From assembly GCA_011319805.1 (NCBI GenBank), contig SJRY01000234.1, positions 248,001 through 312,000 of the forward strand: 64,000 bases of DNA, read 5' to 3'. Source of the stretch: Macrocybe gigantea (taxonomy: Eukaryota; Basidiomycota; Agaricomycetes; Agaricales; Callistosporiaceae). Shown in pieces: positions 34,184-45,478 of this stretch; the stretch's first letter is position 1; every line of letters starts with the position of its first letter. Made by a program: the position numbers and the translations under genes. The notes beneath the pieces were generated by a model. That model ran no database searches, had not been told where the DNA came from, and saw only the letters and a program-made list of their open reading frames with translations.

Positions 34184-37100
34184 ATGGCGGTCAAGGATCT
34201 TGTCGAGCTTTTCGAGCCATTGCGGTCTCATTCTCTAGATGATCACTGCCCCGGACAGAGCACCAACTATACTCTTACTTCCGCGCCGCAACCCTCTTCA
34301 ACGGCTCGTTTCCCTGGGCGACGGCGTTCGGAGAGTAGCACTTTTCCGTCTGCCTTCAAACTAAAGGACCTGAAGGAAGATGAAGGCAGTTGCAAGCTCG
34401 AAGAGATTTCTGGCTCTGCAACCACTTTCACCTCCTTCGAGGCGGACAAATCTCATACTACCAATTGGTCCGACACGACAACGTTCCTGACCTCACACCA
34501 TAGGAGCCACTCAAGCACGACTCAACGTCGACGCTCGCAGGATCCGACGTATGGGACCACGCGCCATGCTCCCGTCCCTGCGACAACTGTGTTCGCCCGG
34601 AATGCGCACCCGCTGCATCTACCTGATCTGGACACTTACTTGGCAACCCTTCCACCGCCTAATCTCTCTGATCCGATTATTCATCCTGAAACAATGTTTC
34701 CTCCGATGGATCTGCTCGCAAAATCGGGAAGGTCAATAGACGATCTAGAAGCCAACGCGAAACAAATACCTGTTTGGCGTGACCGGAGGACTTTATTGGG
34801 CTCTGCGGTCAACATGATTCTTGGTTTTACGGTTAGTGTGTAGATGCCAATAATTTTTCTCGGGCTTACAGCAAGGTCATCAAAGGGCTCGAGCGTACTA
34901 GCATCATTCTATAGTTTGCAAGGCGTCTTCAATACGGTCCAGATATTTGCTTTAATACTGAGCACAATAAGTCAGATGTCCTATTACACACCTATAACGA
35001 CGTCTAACACTCTTCTCAGTACCAATCAAGGGAAGACATCTTGAGGATAAATGGCGTCAGTTATTCTTTGGAACAATGTAAGCCATGATGATGACCGTAA
35101 TTCGCGCCTCCTCTGACAAAGCAGATACGGCTAGCCCCAACGTACTGGCCTTGAACTTCGCATCCACCCTGGCGCAATCGCTGTGGTACCTCCTGGTCTT
35201 CATGGCGATCGCGTCCGGCCTTTTGTACTGTTTCTACCGTTCCGCCATACATTGCGACAGATACGAAGCCATGGAAGGCTTTCAGGAGAGAGAGCCCGAG
35301 GGAAATCAATGGAGTTTGGTCATTGTCACCTTCTTGCTGACGGTCATCTATCTTCCTCTGAGCACCATGGCAGTTCATGTCCTTGTATGGTCTGAAGACC
35401 TCTGGATAGTGCCGAATCCTTATATCAACTCAACGTCATCCCGTCCCTTCATCCCACCATTGGGTCGAACGAACGAATATCGTGATTCTTTGGACTTTTG
35501 CTGGACAACGACCATGAAAAGGAATCAAATTAATTATGCCCCCTTCATCATCCTCGTTGCTGCTATCGTTTTTGTTTTCGTAAGTCGAGCCTGTACAGCA
35601 TGTCCCCATCTGCTTCTTTATCCTAACACCAGCACAGCTGACCGTCTGGTTCCCCTTGGGTCTTCGTCGCGTCATACAACAATCGGTACCTAAAGTGGAT
35701 AAATATACCGAGCTTGGCAGATTGAGAAGTTCAACCGACCTAGATATCGAATACCATCGCTTGCTTTCACGGGACAAAAATCCGTTTGCGTTCCTGTACA
35801 GCGGCATGTATTGCATATTTATGGGATTGTTCAGCAGTAACCTTATTTACAGGCTTCCGCCGGGGCTGGGCTACATATGAATCTACATACCTTTTCGCGA
35901 AACTGAGCACGCTCATTTTCATTGCTATCCTTGACCCCGATAACTGCTTTTTCCGCGGCCTTGACAGGTCTCGCCTTTTGATGGCGCGACAAACCCTCCT
36001 CTTCGTGTCCACTGCAGGCTTTTTCGCGATGCAATGCTTTTTCGCTCCTTTCCTCGATCCTGTCAATAACGCCAGCGAATGGACTTCACGCCTAAATTAT
36101 GTCACGACATCGGTGGTTGCCCTTTTGGTGACTCTCAAGATACCCAACCAAGATATCCTGGACACTTATATACTGTATACGTGCGTTCACTTCAACGTCG
36201 CAAGAAAAAAAAAAGCTGCTTATTGGACTGTGCAGCATCTATGTACTCACGTATGGTCTGAGCTTCTGTGAGTAGAAGTACCCAAGTCACGCATCGGTGC
36301 TCAGTTTCTGCCTTAGACTTCACTATCATCAACGTCGGCTTAGTGCAGCGAGCTATGAAACGTAGGTGCAGCGAATTCCTGGCGTGATTTGCACTCAGTG
36401 CCTTTCTAAGGCTTGAACAAGCGGATAGATTTCAGTGTGTCTTGTTCTTGGCGTCAATTGTCGTAATTCCCTAAGATTTGGCGTAGGCATTGACGTCTTT
36501 TCTCCTCGGTATGTGGACAGACTATGGGTTCGAAAAGGGTGGTTTAGCTAGGTGCAGGTTAGATATATCGACATTCTCCATTCATACAAAGAGACGAATA
36601 TGGCAAGAATCTATCACTACCTTGCTGCTCACCGATCCCGACTGCGCAGTACCCAGCAAGCAGCGCATGTCGTTTTCACAAGCCCGCGATTCCGAGTACC
36701 CCCCATATTTACTCAATTTCTCTGGCACACCAAGTGAGCGGCACGTCGAGAATATAAAGGTTCACCTTTTCCTTTTCCCTTTTCGAGATACAGAATCTCA
36801 GCTGTCAGTGGATATAGATTCTTCGCGAGGTTGGAAATCTGGCATATTGCAAAGCCCTTAGCTTTTCAAACGGCCCAGATCTCGCTCGGCTTAGACAACT
36901 AGAAACGGAGATTCAGAGAAATTTCGTAGGGCCTGACTGTTATTGGAACAATCCACTAGAAATATCTGTCCGTCGGTGTTCGAACTTCTTTGGCAACGCT
37001 TGGTGGATTCCCTTTCCTCCAACCTTGGTAGGTCATATCTTATCAGTCTCGTTGATTTACACCTAATTACAGGTGCTCCTCTAGGTCATACGCTATGACG

Positions 37101-38525
37101 ACGGTCCAATATGCGTGCTCAAGGATATACTTGACTTTGAGCAATACGTAATGCAGAACAGCAGTCCTGATGTTCGGCGGAAGCGATTTGTCCGCATGTC
37201 GCTTAGAGCGCTCGAAGGTCAAGTGGTATCGTGGCCATATAAGCACAAAGAGGTTTGCTTTTGGCTGTCATTGTGACACGGTCTCTGACTTGTTAGGAAG
37301 GCTGTTGGCAGTCGCTGGGGCTCCATCACGTCTCTGATCGACAAGTCATATCGTGCAGATATGACCATTCAGTTGAAGTCCTGTTTGTTTCTTTTGCACC
37401 GTCAGGGCCACCTGGAATGGTGTGGTGTAAAACTTGGGAGTGGCTTCAAAGTTGAGTTGCGATACACCAGAGGAATCAAATTATCAGGCGATGTTATAGG
37501 ATTGGACGATGATTACGACTTGACGCCTACTCTCGCTCGATTCCTGAAGTTGAACGAGCGCCTCATACCTGAACGACTTGAAAACATAGAAGACATACTC
37601 TATGATTACCGTCGTCATCGACGGCGGGAATGTCAGCTCAAGCGCCGTGCCCTGACATATCGATTCCTATTTTCGGTATACAATCAGCCTTGCGATGCCG
37701 CCACTCTTATCGATGAATGTATAACGACTGAGGCCGATCATCGCGTACACAAACTGATGCAATCGAGCCGAACAGCTCTCCAGGCCGCGCACCGTCGTTT
37801 TCAGGCGGTGTCGAATTCGGAAATCGCCACTTGGTGGTATATATTCTGGGTGAGTAGGTCAGGAGAAAGGGAGCGATAATGTTGCTCATTGGGAACTGCA
37901 GGACGATCTATGGAGGAGGAATTTCGACACAATAGCAGGATTGGAACGCCATGCTGCCGACTTTAATCCCCATTATCCGACTTCAATTGCGTATTACCCT
38001 CTTCCCCGTGCCGCATTGGAAAGCTTCCTCGCGCAACGGGGGCTTTATTCTAAAACCAAATCCAGAAATTTCTTCACTTCGGGATTTTTAAACAAGATAT
38101 ACACCAGAATGAACGACATTGTTTTCCGAGGTTCTGGCCGTGTAAGTCGACTGATCAATTGGCCATCCTCCGAAGCCTGATGCAGGTGAACAATACAGGC
38201 AATCATGTTTCATATAGGAGACAGCGGCCCAGAACTCGATATGGAAGATGTGGATCTTGAGACGCAAGGACGACGTTCAACATTGGGTACGGGAGGTGGA
38301 ACGGACCACGACCTGTCTTGGATACGTAGCCGGCCGACATATCGGTGGGAGGGGCTGCTGAGCGACCCTCCTGTGTCAGGGATCAAGTTGCGACGAAAGC
38401 TGTTCGCAAAGCTTGGAGCTTGGATGGGGCTGACACCACTGTGGCGAGCTGGAACGCCTTCAAAGGGCCTGTACCTGGATGTGCGTGTTGAAGATGGGCG
38501 ATATGTCGTTATGAATAGTACATAA
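34184..38525 (+). CDS. Large multi-pass membrane protein, family not recognised
   Basis: About 1,190 residues in roughly 16 exons. The N-terminal 200 residues are Ser/Thr-rich and soluble (HLPDLDTYLATLPPPNLSDP). About eight hydrophobic helices follow between 34,800 and 36,370, including NFASTLAQSLWYLLVFMAI, QWSLVIVTFLLTVIYLPLST, NYAPFIILVAAIVFVFLTVW, ARQTLLFVSTAGFFAMQCFF, YVTTSVVALLVTLKI and IYVLTYGLSFYF. The C-terminal 650 residues are soluble, rich in Arg, with conserved-looking blocks (NNPLEISVRRCSNFFGNAWW, IRYDDGPICVLKD, HRQGHLEWCGVKLGSGF). All splice sites used keep one frame. The first two intron borders (34,830-35,130) are uncertain. I do not recognise the family; a channel or transporter-like role is possible but not shown. 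The start ATG 34184 is the first in frame. Confidence 0.65.
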
Positions 38526-38652
38526 ATGGTGTGAAATGTATTTTTATATCGACTGCGCCGTATGTCAAGTTCAAGGCCCCTTGCCGGCCTGCCCCTTCCA
38601 TGCGACACTGACCATCCCAGGTCGTCGCCCACCGGGCAGCTTTCGTCCAGCT

Positions 38653-38665
38653 ACCCCCCCCCCCC
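38653..38665 (+). repeat. Poly-C homopolymer in the 5' leader of the CorA-like gene
   Basis: A run of about 12 cytosines lies 10 bp upstream of the start codon. Such a run is prone to length change and to sequencing error. Confidence 0.8.
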
Positions 38666-38674
38666 GAACGTACC

Positions 38675-41078
38675 ATGGACTCCGACCAGCTTCCGCCAAT
38701 TTCTGATGACCATCCTGACCATCACGATGACATTTACCGAGGTACACCTCACAACGGGCCGCCTTCACTTACCCTCGACTCCAGCACATCCACAACTTCC
38801 TCCTCCTCCTCTTCCTCTTCGGATTCCCTCATTGGACGGCGTCTGGGCGCTATTGCGGCGGTGGTCGAATTAGCCATCTCGCGATGGGCTAGGGGTCACT
38901 CTTCCGCCTTGTCCTCCTCGTCTTCCGCATCGTTCTCCTCATCTTCTTTGCCCAACGTAACTCGGACACATCGTCATCAACGCAGACGCAGACGTCCGAG
39001 TGCGGTTACCTTCCGAACCACTCAATCGGACCTCAACTTTGCCGCTCATGTTAATTGGATCAAGGCCCGGGAAGAATCAAGGCAGACACCTAGAGGTTTC
39101 GAGCTCTACTTACCCCCACCTCTTCGCGGGGGATTTTCTCCTGATGTTCGCAATCTGGCGTCGTTTACAGCGATGCATCAGGTCCTCCAGACCTCATCCT
39201 TACCTCTCGTCATAAGTCGTTTGGAGCAAACGTTAAAAGGTTACACAAGAGGAAGGCACAACAATCGGGGTCGTGAAAAGCGTCCAAACAGCACGCTCAA
39301 GACGTCCAATGCAACATCACCCTTGCTTGCTTTCAATCCTGTGAGTTCACTGGCTAGAAACAAGCTTCGGAAGGGAAAGCAAAAAGATCTTCGGCCTTTG
39401 TATCGCAATGCAACCAAACGCTTGCCATCTGATGCTGCACCATCCCAAGCTTGGTATTTAGATGTCGCCTCGCCGACCTGGGATGACATGAGGGAGATAG
39501 GCAGGGTGTGTTCGCCCGTCACGCAGCCTTGATGCTTTCCTCATCTGCTTCATCGTTAGCTGCTCTCGCTCCATCCGCTGACGTTAGAGGACATCTTGCA
39601 ACGGGAACCTAGAGAAAAGCTTGAGCTTTTTCCTAGGTTGGGCTATTACTTCGTCTCTTTTCGAGCAATCGTTCGTAATGCAAGGTACAACCAGCAATTT
39701 AACGAGTCCGGAGATTTTTCGGACGTCTACAGCCAAGACGGTGGTCCTATCGGGGAAGCGAACATTTATCTGATCGTTTTCAGTGGGGGAATATGCTCTG
39801 TGAGTAGTCTGTCTGTTACTTTCCCAGATCGTATTCATCTCCTCCAAGTTTCACTTCACGGACATTTCCGGTCGGTCATTCGCCCAAATCATTCTCCAAA
39901 TCTCTAATGCATCCCTTTTCAGAACACACGGATAGGGTTAGAAATCGCATCGTATCACTAGAAGAAACCGCCAATATGTCATCAGGTATCGCTATTCGCA
40001 CTGCGATCCTACCGACCTGATAGGAGTCTTGTTCTAGACTGGATTGCACATGGTATCCTGGATTCTATTGTAGATTCCTTTTTTCCACTTCTGGAAGAGA
40101 TAGAGACGGAAGTAGCCTCCATAGATAATTTGGTATTCCGGCCCGGCCTAGATCAATCTTCAATCCCCAGTCACCTCCTGGAAGTGAAGACAACCAAGCG
40201 AGGGGCGGAACGTCTTGCTGGAGAGGCGAAAACTAGCCGCACCTCCACGAAGCTTGAAGCTAATGTTGAAGGGTCTCTCAATTCTGACGACGGCGTTGTA
40301 CGAACGCAATTTTTGCCTCCGTCAGCTTTCTCAGCCCCTGTCCTCCAGCAATTCAAGCGCTTTTTCGTGCCGAGATGGTCGTCCACCTCCATCCACCGCT
40401 CAGCGGCGGGATCAAAAGCTAAACATAGCACACTCAGGCGCATAGCGAGGACAAGGCGCCTAGTCACGTCACTGACGAGACTATTAGCTGCGAAGTCTGA
40501 AGTCATCGCACAGATCCGGAAGCGCTTGCTTACTTCCGCACAGCCAAAAGGACTCAGCAGCGGGACCACCAAAGAGGAAGATGTTGAAGTTGCAATGTAC
40601 ATGGGGGACATACAGGGTGGGCATGTCAAAACGGAGAATCAACGTTCTTGTACTGACAACTTGATGCAACAGACCACATCCTGACATTGCAGCATTCTCT
40701 TGCTCACTATGAGCGGATGCTCAGTCAGTCTCATCCCATGTATCTCTCACAGCTACGTACAAACGTTGCGCAGACAAAAGGCGGGAGTGACAAGGCAATC
40801 ATGTGTCTCACCATCATCACCGTCGCCGTTCTCTGCATCCAAACACTGATAGGTATGAAAATAAAATTGGGTTTTCGCAAGCTTGATCGCTCAACGATAG
40901 CGTTTTAGGACTCTTCTCCCTCAACGTTACCGTACCTCACAATAGACGCGACCCGTCAGGGCGCTATGACGTCTTTGGGGTAGTTCTTGTGCTCGCCATA
41001 ATCATTCTCTGTAGCTATGCCGTGACGGTCCGGCGATGGTGGATTCGTGCAAAAAGACGGCGATATGCCGTCCTATGA
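38675..41078 (+). CDS. CorA-family Mg2+ transporter-like protein (MNR2/ALR type) without canonical GMN motif
   Basis: Membrane divalent-cation transporter of the fungal CorA group. The N-terminus has poly-Ser tracts and Arg-rich blocks. The CorA cytosolic domain is visible in LLSLHPLTLEDILQREPREKLELFPRLGYYFVSFRA, EANIYLIVFSGGICSFHF, IAHGILDSIVDSFFPLLEEIETEVASIDNLVF, RRIARTRRLVTSLTRLLAAKSEVIAQIRKRLL, MYMGDIQDHILTLQHSLAHYERMLSQSHPMYL. Two C-terminal helices: AIMCLTIITVAVLCIQTLIGLF and FGVVLVLAIIILCSYAVTV. At the place of the selectivity motif GMN the sequence reads SLN (LFSLNVTVP), across an intron at 40852. The stop is 36 bp from the convergent neighbour's stop. Confidence 0.82.
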
Positions 41079-41114
41079 GAATGAAAATTGATTCTTGACT
41101 GCTGTACAGCTGCT

Positions 41115-42602
41115 CTATGAATTGCCCGATTCCATGCCTATAACAGACAATGTGTGGTCCGCGTCTTGCAGAGCCTCTCGCACTACGATACTTATGAGTG
41201 ACTTACGCAAGTATGAAATTCTGCCGAGAATTCACACCTTTCGTTTGGAGCTTCTTCTGTTTAATCTCAATGTCTGCAAAGGTAGCATGCAATGCCTCTT
41301 TCTGAGCCCGTATGGTGTCGTCCACACGCTTCAGATTTTCCATTTCTAATCGTAGCTGCTGCATGCTAGTGCCCACCTGTTGGTGCAGTTTGTTGAGGCC
41401 ATCCAGCTGTTCCATACAGACAATCTTTATCTCTTCCCATTTGGTTCCTGTTCAGCAGAATCAAAGCATGGCTCATTGATTCAATCTTAACATAGCATGA
41501 CTCACCCGATCCTCCCGCCGAGGGTTCAACGAACGAAGAGTCTGACAGTTGCACGACCAACTGTCGGTCGTCCGCCCAACTGACCGTCTTGGCAAGATCA
41601 CCAGTACTAGCTCGCTTGATACAGCTTCGCCTCCGTGGTAGCTGAGATTGACCTCCTGCTGGCTCGGCCGGAGGTGGAGAAGGTGATTTGTCGTCTATGG
41701 TTAATTGGGCATCGTGATGGCTGGACTCGTTCTCTTTGGTTACAGGAGAGCACGACATGATTTTTTGTGGGTCTTGGGACATATCGAAGCCAGTTTGCAG
41801 GTTGCGGACACGCAACAGATGAGGTAATGGCGGAGGAGAGGAAATAGATCGTCTCGGTGGCAATAAAGCTTTATCGACGCCGGACTTCGGTTGTGAAGGG
41901 TAGGCGGTCCATTTTCCCCCTCTGGAATTGGCCTTCGCAAGTGCAGGAAAGGTATCGTCGTGGAATAGTGAGCTGTTGGCCGATGGATGCTTGGAGATGG
42001 AGGGTTTGGGTTGTTTAGGAGCAGAGGCGAAGCCGGACAATGACCTCTGAAGCGAGGAACTAGCCTCCATATGTGCACCATGCTGAATATAACGATGAGC
42101 ACTCGAGCTAGGTCCCGAAGGGGATTTCCGCGACAAGTTAAAGCGTTTCTGTTGTTGGTGGAACCACTTCTCCATTTCCTTGACTCGAAAGTCGGACGGA
42201 GCGACGAATGTATGGAAGGTGAAAGGATCGACTTGCTTCATGCCGCTCGCGGTCTTTGCCACTTTACAGCACTTCCGAATCATCCTGTCTTTTAGATGTC
42301 GGATTTCTAATATTCGCTCCCAGGAAGGCGAAGACTTTTTCCGCAATTCGAGCGCCTCAAGCTTAAGCAGCTGTTCGTACATTGAAGCCGTTCCGGGAGG
42401 TAGAAGTACCTACAAGTGCATGGGATGAGTTGCGGACAAGAGAGCGAAGCACAAAATTGACTCTGAGCTGATTGGGAGTGTCGGTCGTCTGAATATACCT
42501 CCATCCATTGGGTGTGGTTGGATCTGATGGCTCGAGCTGGCCTCTGACTGGACTGGGACTCAGGTAGTTGGGAGGAGTCGTCGGGGACGGATGGTGCATC
42601 AT
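41115..42602 (-). CDS. Unknown basidiomycete protein with C-terminal coiled coil
   Basis: Not recognised. Four exons: MMHHPSPTTPPNYLSPSP with TPNQLRVNFVLRSLVRNSS (from 42602), then LLKLEALELRKKSSPSWERILEIRHLKDRMIRKCCK and a Ser/Pro-rich region containing DDTFPALAKANSRGGKWTAYP and SRRSCIKRASTGDLAKTVSWADD, then KIVCMEQLDGLNKLHQQVGTSMQQLRLEMENLKRVDDTIRAQKEALHATF, a clear coiled coil. The final intron (GTGTGA donor near 41259, acceptor near 41191) leads to a C-terminus REALQDADHTLSVIGMESGNS; without it the frame ends 16 residues after the coiled coil. The SCIKR...KTVSWAD segment (PP1-docking-like KTVSWAD) hints at protein phosphatase 1 binding, an inference only. Confidence 0.6.
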
Positions 42603-42982
42603 GTCAAGACAGATGGGCGTGAGCAACGCTCACAGGACTCGCCTTGTCTGTTCAGTCTGTCATTAGCGGTTGATCAGGGTCGCGACTGATGCAGCATATG
42701 GCTAAATGACATGTGCTCTCGGTTTGCCCACGAGGCAAAGAAAAAAAAAACAGACGTGGCTGAACAGAGAAGACCGAACTGAATATCTGTCATCTTGTCC
42801 GCTGTCGAAGGCATCGAAAGCCGAATATTGCGAGCCTTGGCGTTCGACGACCAGCATTCGGGCGCTTCGGCACTGCCAGTGGTCCAGAGTAGGAGACGAT
42901 CATTACGTAATCGGGCACCTGGATATCACGCTTCTGTCTCTTTGCCGTTGTAGCCGCCAACTCGCTGCTCGTCGTCCAACTC
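42603..42982. other. Divergent intergenic region, nothing recognised
   Basis: 380 bp between the start codons of the coiled-coil protein (minus) and PEX16 (plus). It contains a 10-nt poly-A run near 42747 but no TATA box, repeat or RNA gene that I can support. Confidence 0.55.
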
Positions 42983-44372
42983 ATGTCCTCATCGATCGCT
43001 CGATATGAATCCTTTCTCATAAGCAATGTCTCGACAATATCCTCCCTTGAATCCACTCTGAGATCCTTGACATGGTTTCTTCCCGGTCGGTTCAAGGATG
43101 CTGAGTTGGCATCCGAGGCTCGTCAGTTGAATCACTTAGTCCTGTTCTTGCCTTATTTACCTCATGTCTTGTCCTTCGTTCGTTAGTTTCGGCTTCGTTG
43201 AATGTCATGAGCATGTATCATGACACATTGCTCTTTAAAATCATCCAACGAGATCCCAAATACCGCCCTCTGATACCATCATCCTTGCATACCCGCTTCA
43301 CCAGAGCTTGGGCTACAAGTAACTTGCGCTACAAATGGGCCGCGAGGATCCTGGAATTTATCCGATTTACACAGTTGTTCTTTGAGATGATTTTGCGCCG
43401 TAAGGTTTCGAACAAAACTAGGTTGCATGCCATTGTCCTGCTGGAGGCCATCAAGTGAATTCATTATATCTCCTTCTGTCTATGATTGCCCATTCATCAT
43501 CCTTACTTTCATAGGGCTTTACTTCGGTTTGTTTTGTTGCGTATAACGCGCAGACCCCTCATATCTCCCCCAATACCGGAGCGAGACATTGATCCCACAA
43601 CACTCCCATCTTCGAGTGTCGCATCATCCCCGACTTTAGCGCCGTCTTCTCCCTCCGTTTCGCGACCAACGACCCCGGATCACCTGAAAAATAATCATGT
43701 GCCACTATCGGTCCATCCTCTTTTAAGTCATTCACCTGGCGAAGCATCCATTGAAGATTATCTCCTTTCAAAGGCTATTACTGTTTCGACGGTGAAACCT
43801 TCTCCGTCCCTTATTCAACCCTTGGCTTCTCCTTTGGATTGGGTTGCGGAAATCATCTATATCTTACGTCCGCTTGTCTACGGTAAAGGACAAAAAATGA
43901 ATACTTTTCTCTGAATGTTGAGCTAATTGCCCTTCCATGTAGTATCACTATTGGCTTCTCATCGGGGATCCAATCGACCCCTCATGGTAGCTCTTGCTAT
44001 GGAGATCGTTTCGCGGAATCTGCGGAGAAATCCGTCGACAACAGCTTCTCTCGAACGATCTGAATATGCTCGAAGAGATCGTGATATGCTATGGTATGCA
44101 CTCCATGGGTCTGCCTGGCGGTCATTCACTCGGTCAGTACTCTTGGACCTTTCCATCCCTGTTCGCTGAAATTCACATGATACCTCGTCCCAGACCGAAA
44201 TTGGAAGCCTTTGTTACTAAGGCCTCCAACACGCCGGTCCTGGGTCTCTTCGGTGCTTTCATCCACGATTGGATCCCATTGATCGACGAATACTATTACT
44301 GTATGAGTTGTTATGATCATCCATCGTGATTCTCTCTGACTCGTCTTCCGCATTTCAGATACTGCCCTCTAG
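42983..44372 (+). CDS. PEX16: Peroxin PEX16
   Basis: Peroxisomal membrane protein needed for membrane assembly. The start MSSSIARYESFLISNVSTISSLESTLRSLTWFLPGRFKDAELASE is typical of the family, followed by PYLPHVLSFV, RYKWAARILEFIRFTQLFFEMILRRK, HAIVLLEAIKALLRFVLLRITRRPLI, a Pro/Ser-rich loop, DWVAEIIYILRPLVY, GSNRPLMVALAMEIVSRNLRR and, after introns, PKLEAFVTKASNTPVLGLFGAFIHDWIPLIDEYYYYTAL. The last exon adds only four codons (stop 44370-44372). Five or six introns, all in frame. Confidence 0.9.
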
Positions 44373-44654
44373 GCAACAAACACACCTTCCGTTTATGTAC
44401 GGCGTCTCGTATCATTTTTGTTATCCCGCCGTGTAACGTAATACAAGCGATTATCTTATTGAATGATGCAAAGTCTTAGCGCGATGATCATAGGACCCTC
44501 GTTTCGATTCGATTACAGTGCAGCACCTGTTTTCCTTTCTCTGGTTTCCCATGGATTAGTCCATCGGCATTATCCGCATGTCCAAAGAGAAAGCACCATA
44601 CAAGCTGGCGATATCCGCTCCGCGTGCTCATCTTTTATCCCTCCAACCCATACA

Positions 44655-45395
44655 ATGACCGACCAGGTGCCACTGTACCTCCCGGACCTGCGCCGCGTTG
44701 TTACTACACATCGCGGCAAGACCGCTGTTGTAGACAGTGATCTGCAACTACAAGCCGAGGTGAGCACTTCTTTGTGTTTGATTCAGTTACTCACGGTGCT
44801 TGAAGGGCATGGCTGCAGTAGAAGGTGCGAGATCTGCGGCAATTTGGGTCACAACGGATTCAGTTCCGACGAACGACAACAACAACAAGTACACTTATTT
44901 CCGTCCTATCACTACATTCCAATAAATGAACCGTATCTCCTTGCAGAGAGGATGGCGGCATGCGGACGATAGACGAACCTCGAAATTTGAATCTTGTTCA
45001 ACCCAATGGGACAAACCTTCGTTCTACTGAACTCGCTCCGGGGGCCGTGACACCAATGGTATGTATATCTCAGCTAACAGTCTTCAGTTGGTCTCATTTA
45101 CCCCAAAGCATCGCACATCTTCGCTAGACTATAACATCCTAGGTTAGTCGGAAGTGGCTGATTCAATGGTTCTGTTCATCGAACATCAGCTGCAGTCCAG
45201 GGGGAACTTATTCTAATCACAGAAGATGGAAAGGAGACACATCTGAAGAATCCAGGAGACACAGTCATTCAAAGGGGAACCATGCATGCATGGAAGAATC
45301 CCTCAAAAGACTGGACACGCTGGTTGACAGTTCTCATTGCTGCAGAGCCAGCAGTGATTGAAGGGGAAACGTTAGATCCTGAGTTTCGACTCTAA
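44655..45395 (+). CDS. Cupin-fold protein (RmlC-like), function unknown
   Basis: Small beta-barrel protein of the cupin_2 type. Exons give MTDQVPLYLPDLRRVVTTHRGKTAVVDSDLQLQAE, GMAAVEGARSAAIWVTTDSVPTND, EDGGMRTIDEPRNLNLVQPNGTNLRSTELAPGAVTPMHRTSSLDYNILVQGELILITEDGKE, and THLKNPGDTVIQRGTMHAWKNPSKDW. The metal-binding cupin motifs are partly present: PMHRTSSLDYNILVQGE (motif 1 with His and Glu-like positions) and GDTVIQRGTMHAWKN (motif 2 with His). Related fungal proteins sit in secondary-metabolism loci. It is convergent with the SDR gene (83 bp between stops). Confidence 0.8.
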
Positions 45396-45409
45396 CATCT
45401 GAAATATGT

Positions 45410-45466
45410 AAAGGCGGGCCGGTCACGGACCGGAACCGGGTACTTAGATAGAAACTATCCGCCTTT
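45410..45466. repeat. Nested inverted repeats between convergent cupin and SDR genes
   Basis: Outer arms AAAGGCGG (45410-45417) and CCGCCTTT (45459-45466) are perfect complements. Inside, CCGGTC-ACG-GACCGG (45419-45433) forms a second 6-bp hairpin. The structure lies just after the cupin stop codon and just before the SDR stop codon, so it would be transcribed in both 3' untranslated regions. Confidence 0.6.
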
Positions 45467-45478
45467 GCCTTGCAGTAA

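Noticed and set aside
38653..38665. Poly-C run as a possible phase-variation tract
   Set aside because: It is outside the coding frame and 10 bp before the ATG; phase variation is not known for such fungal genes, so it is listed only as a homopolymer.
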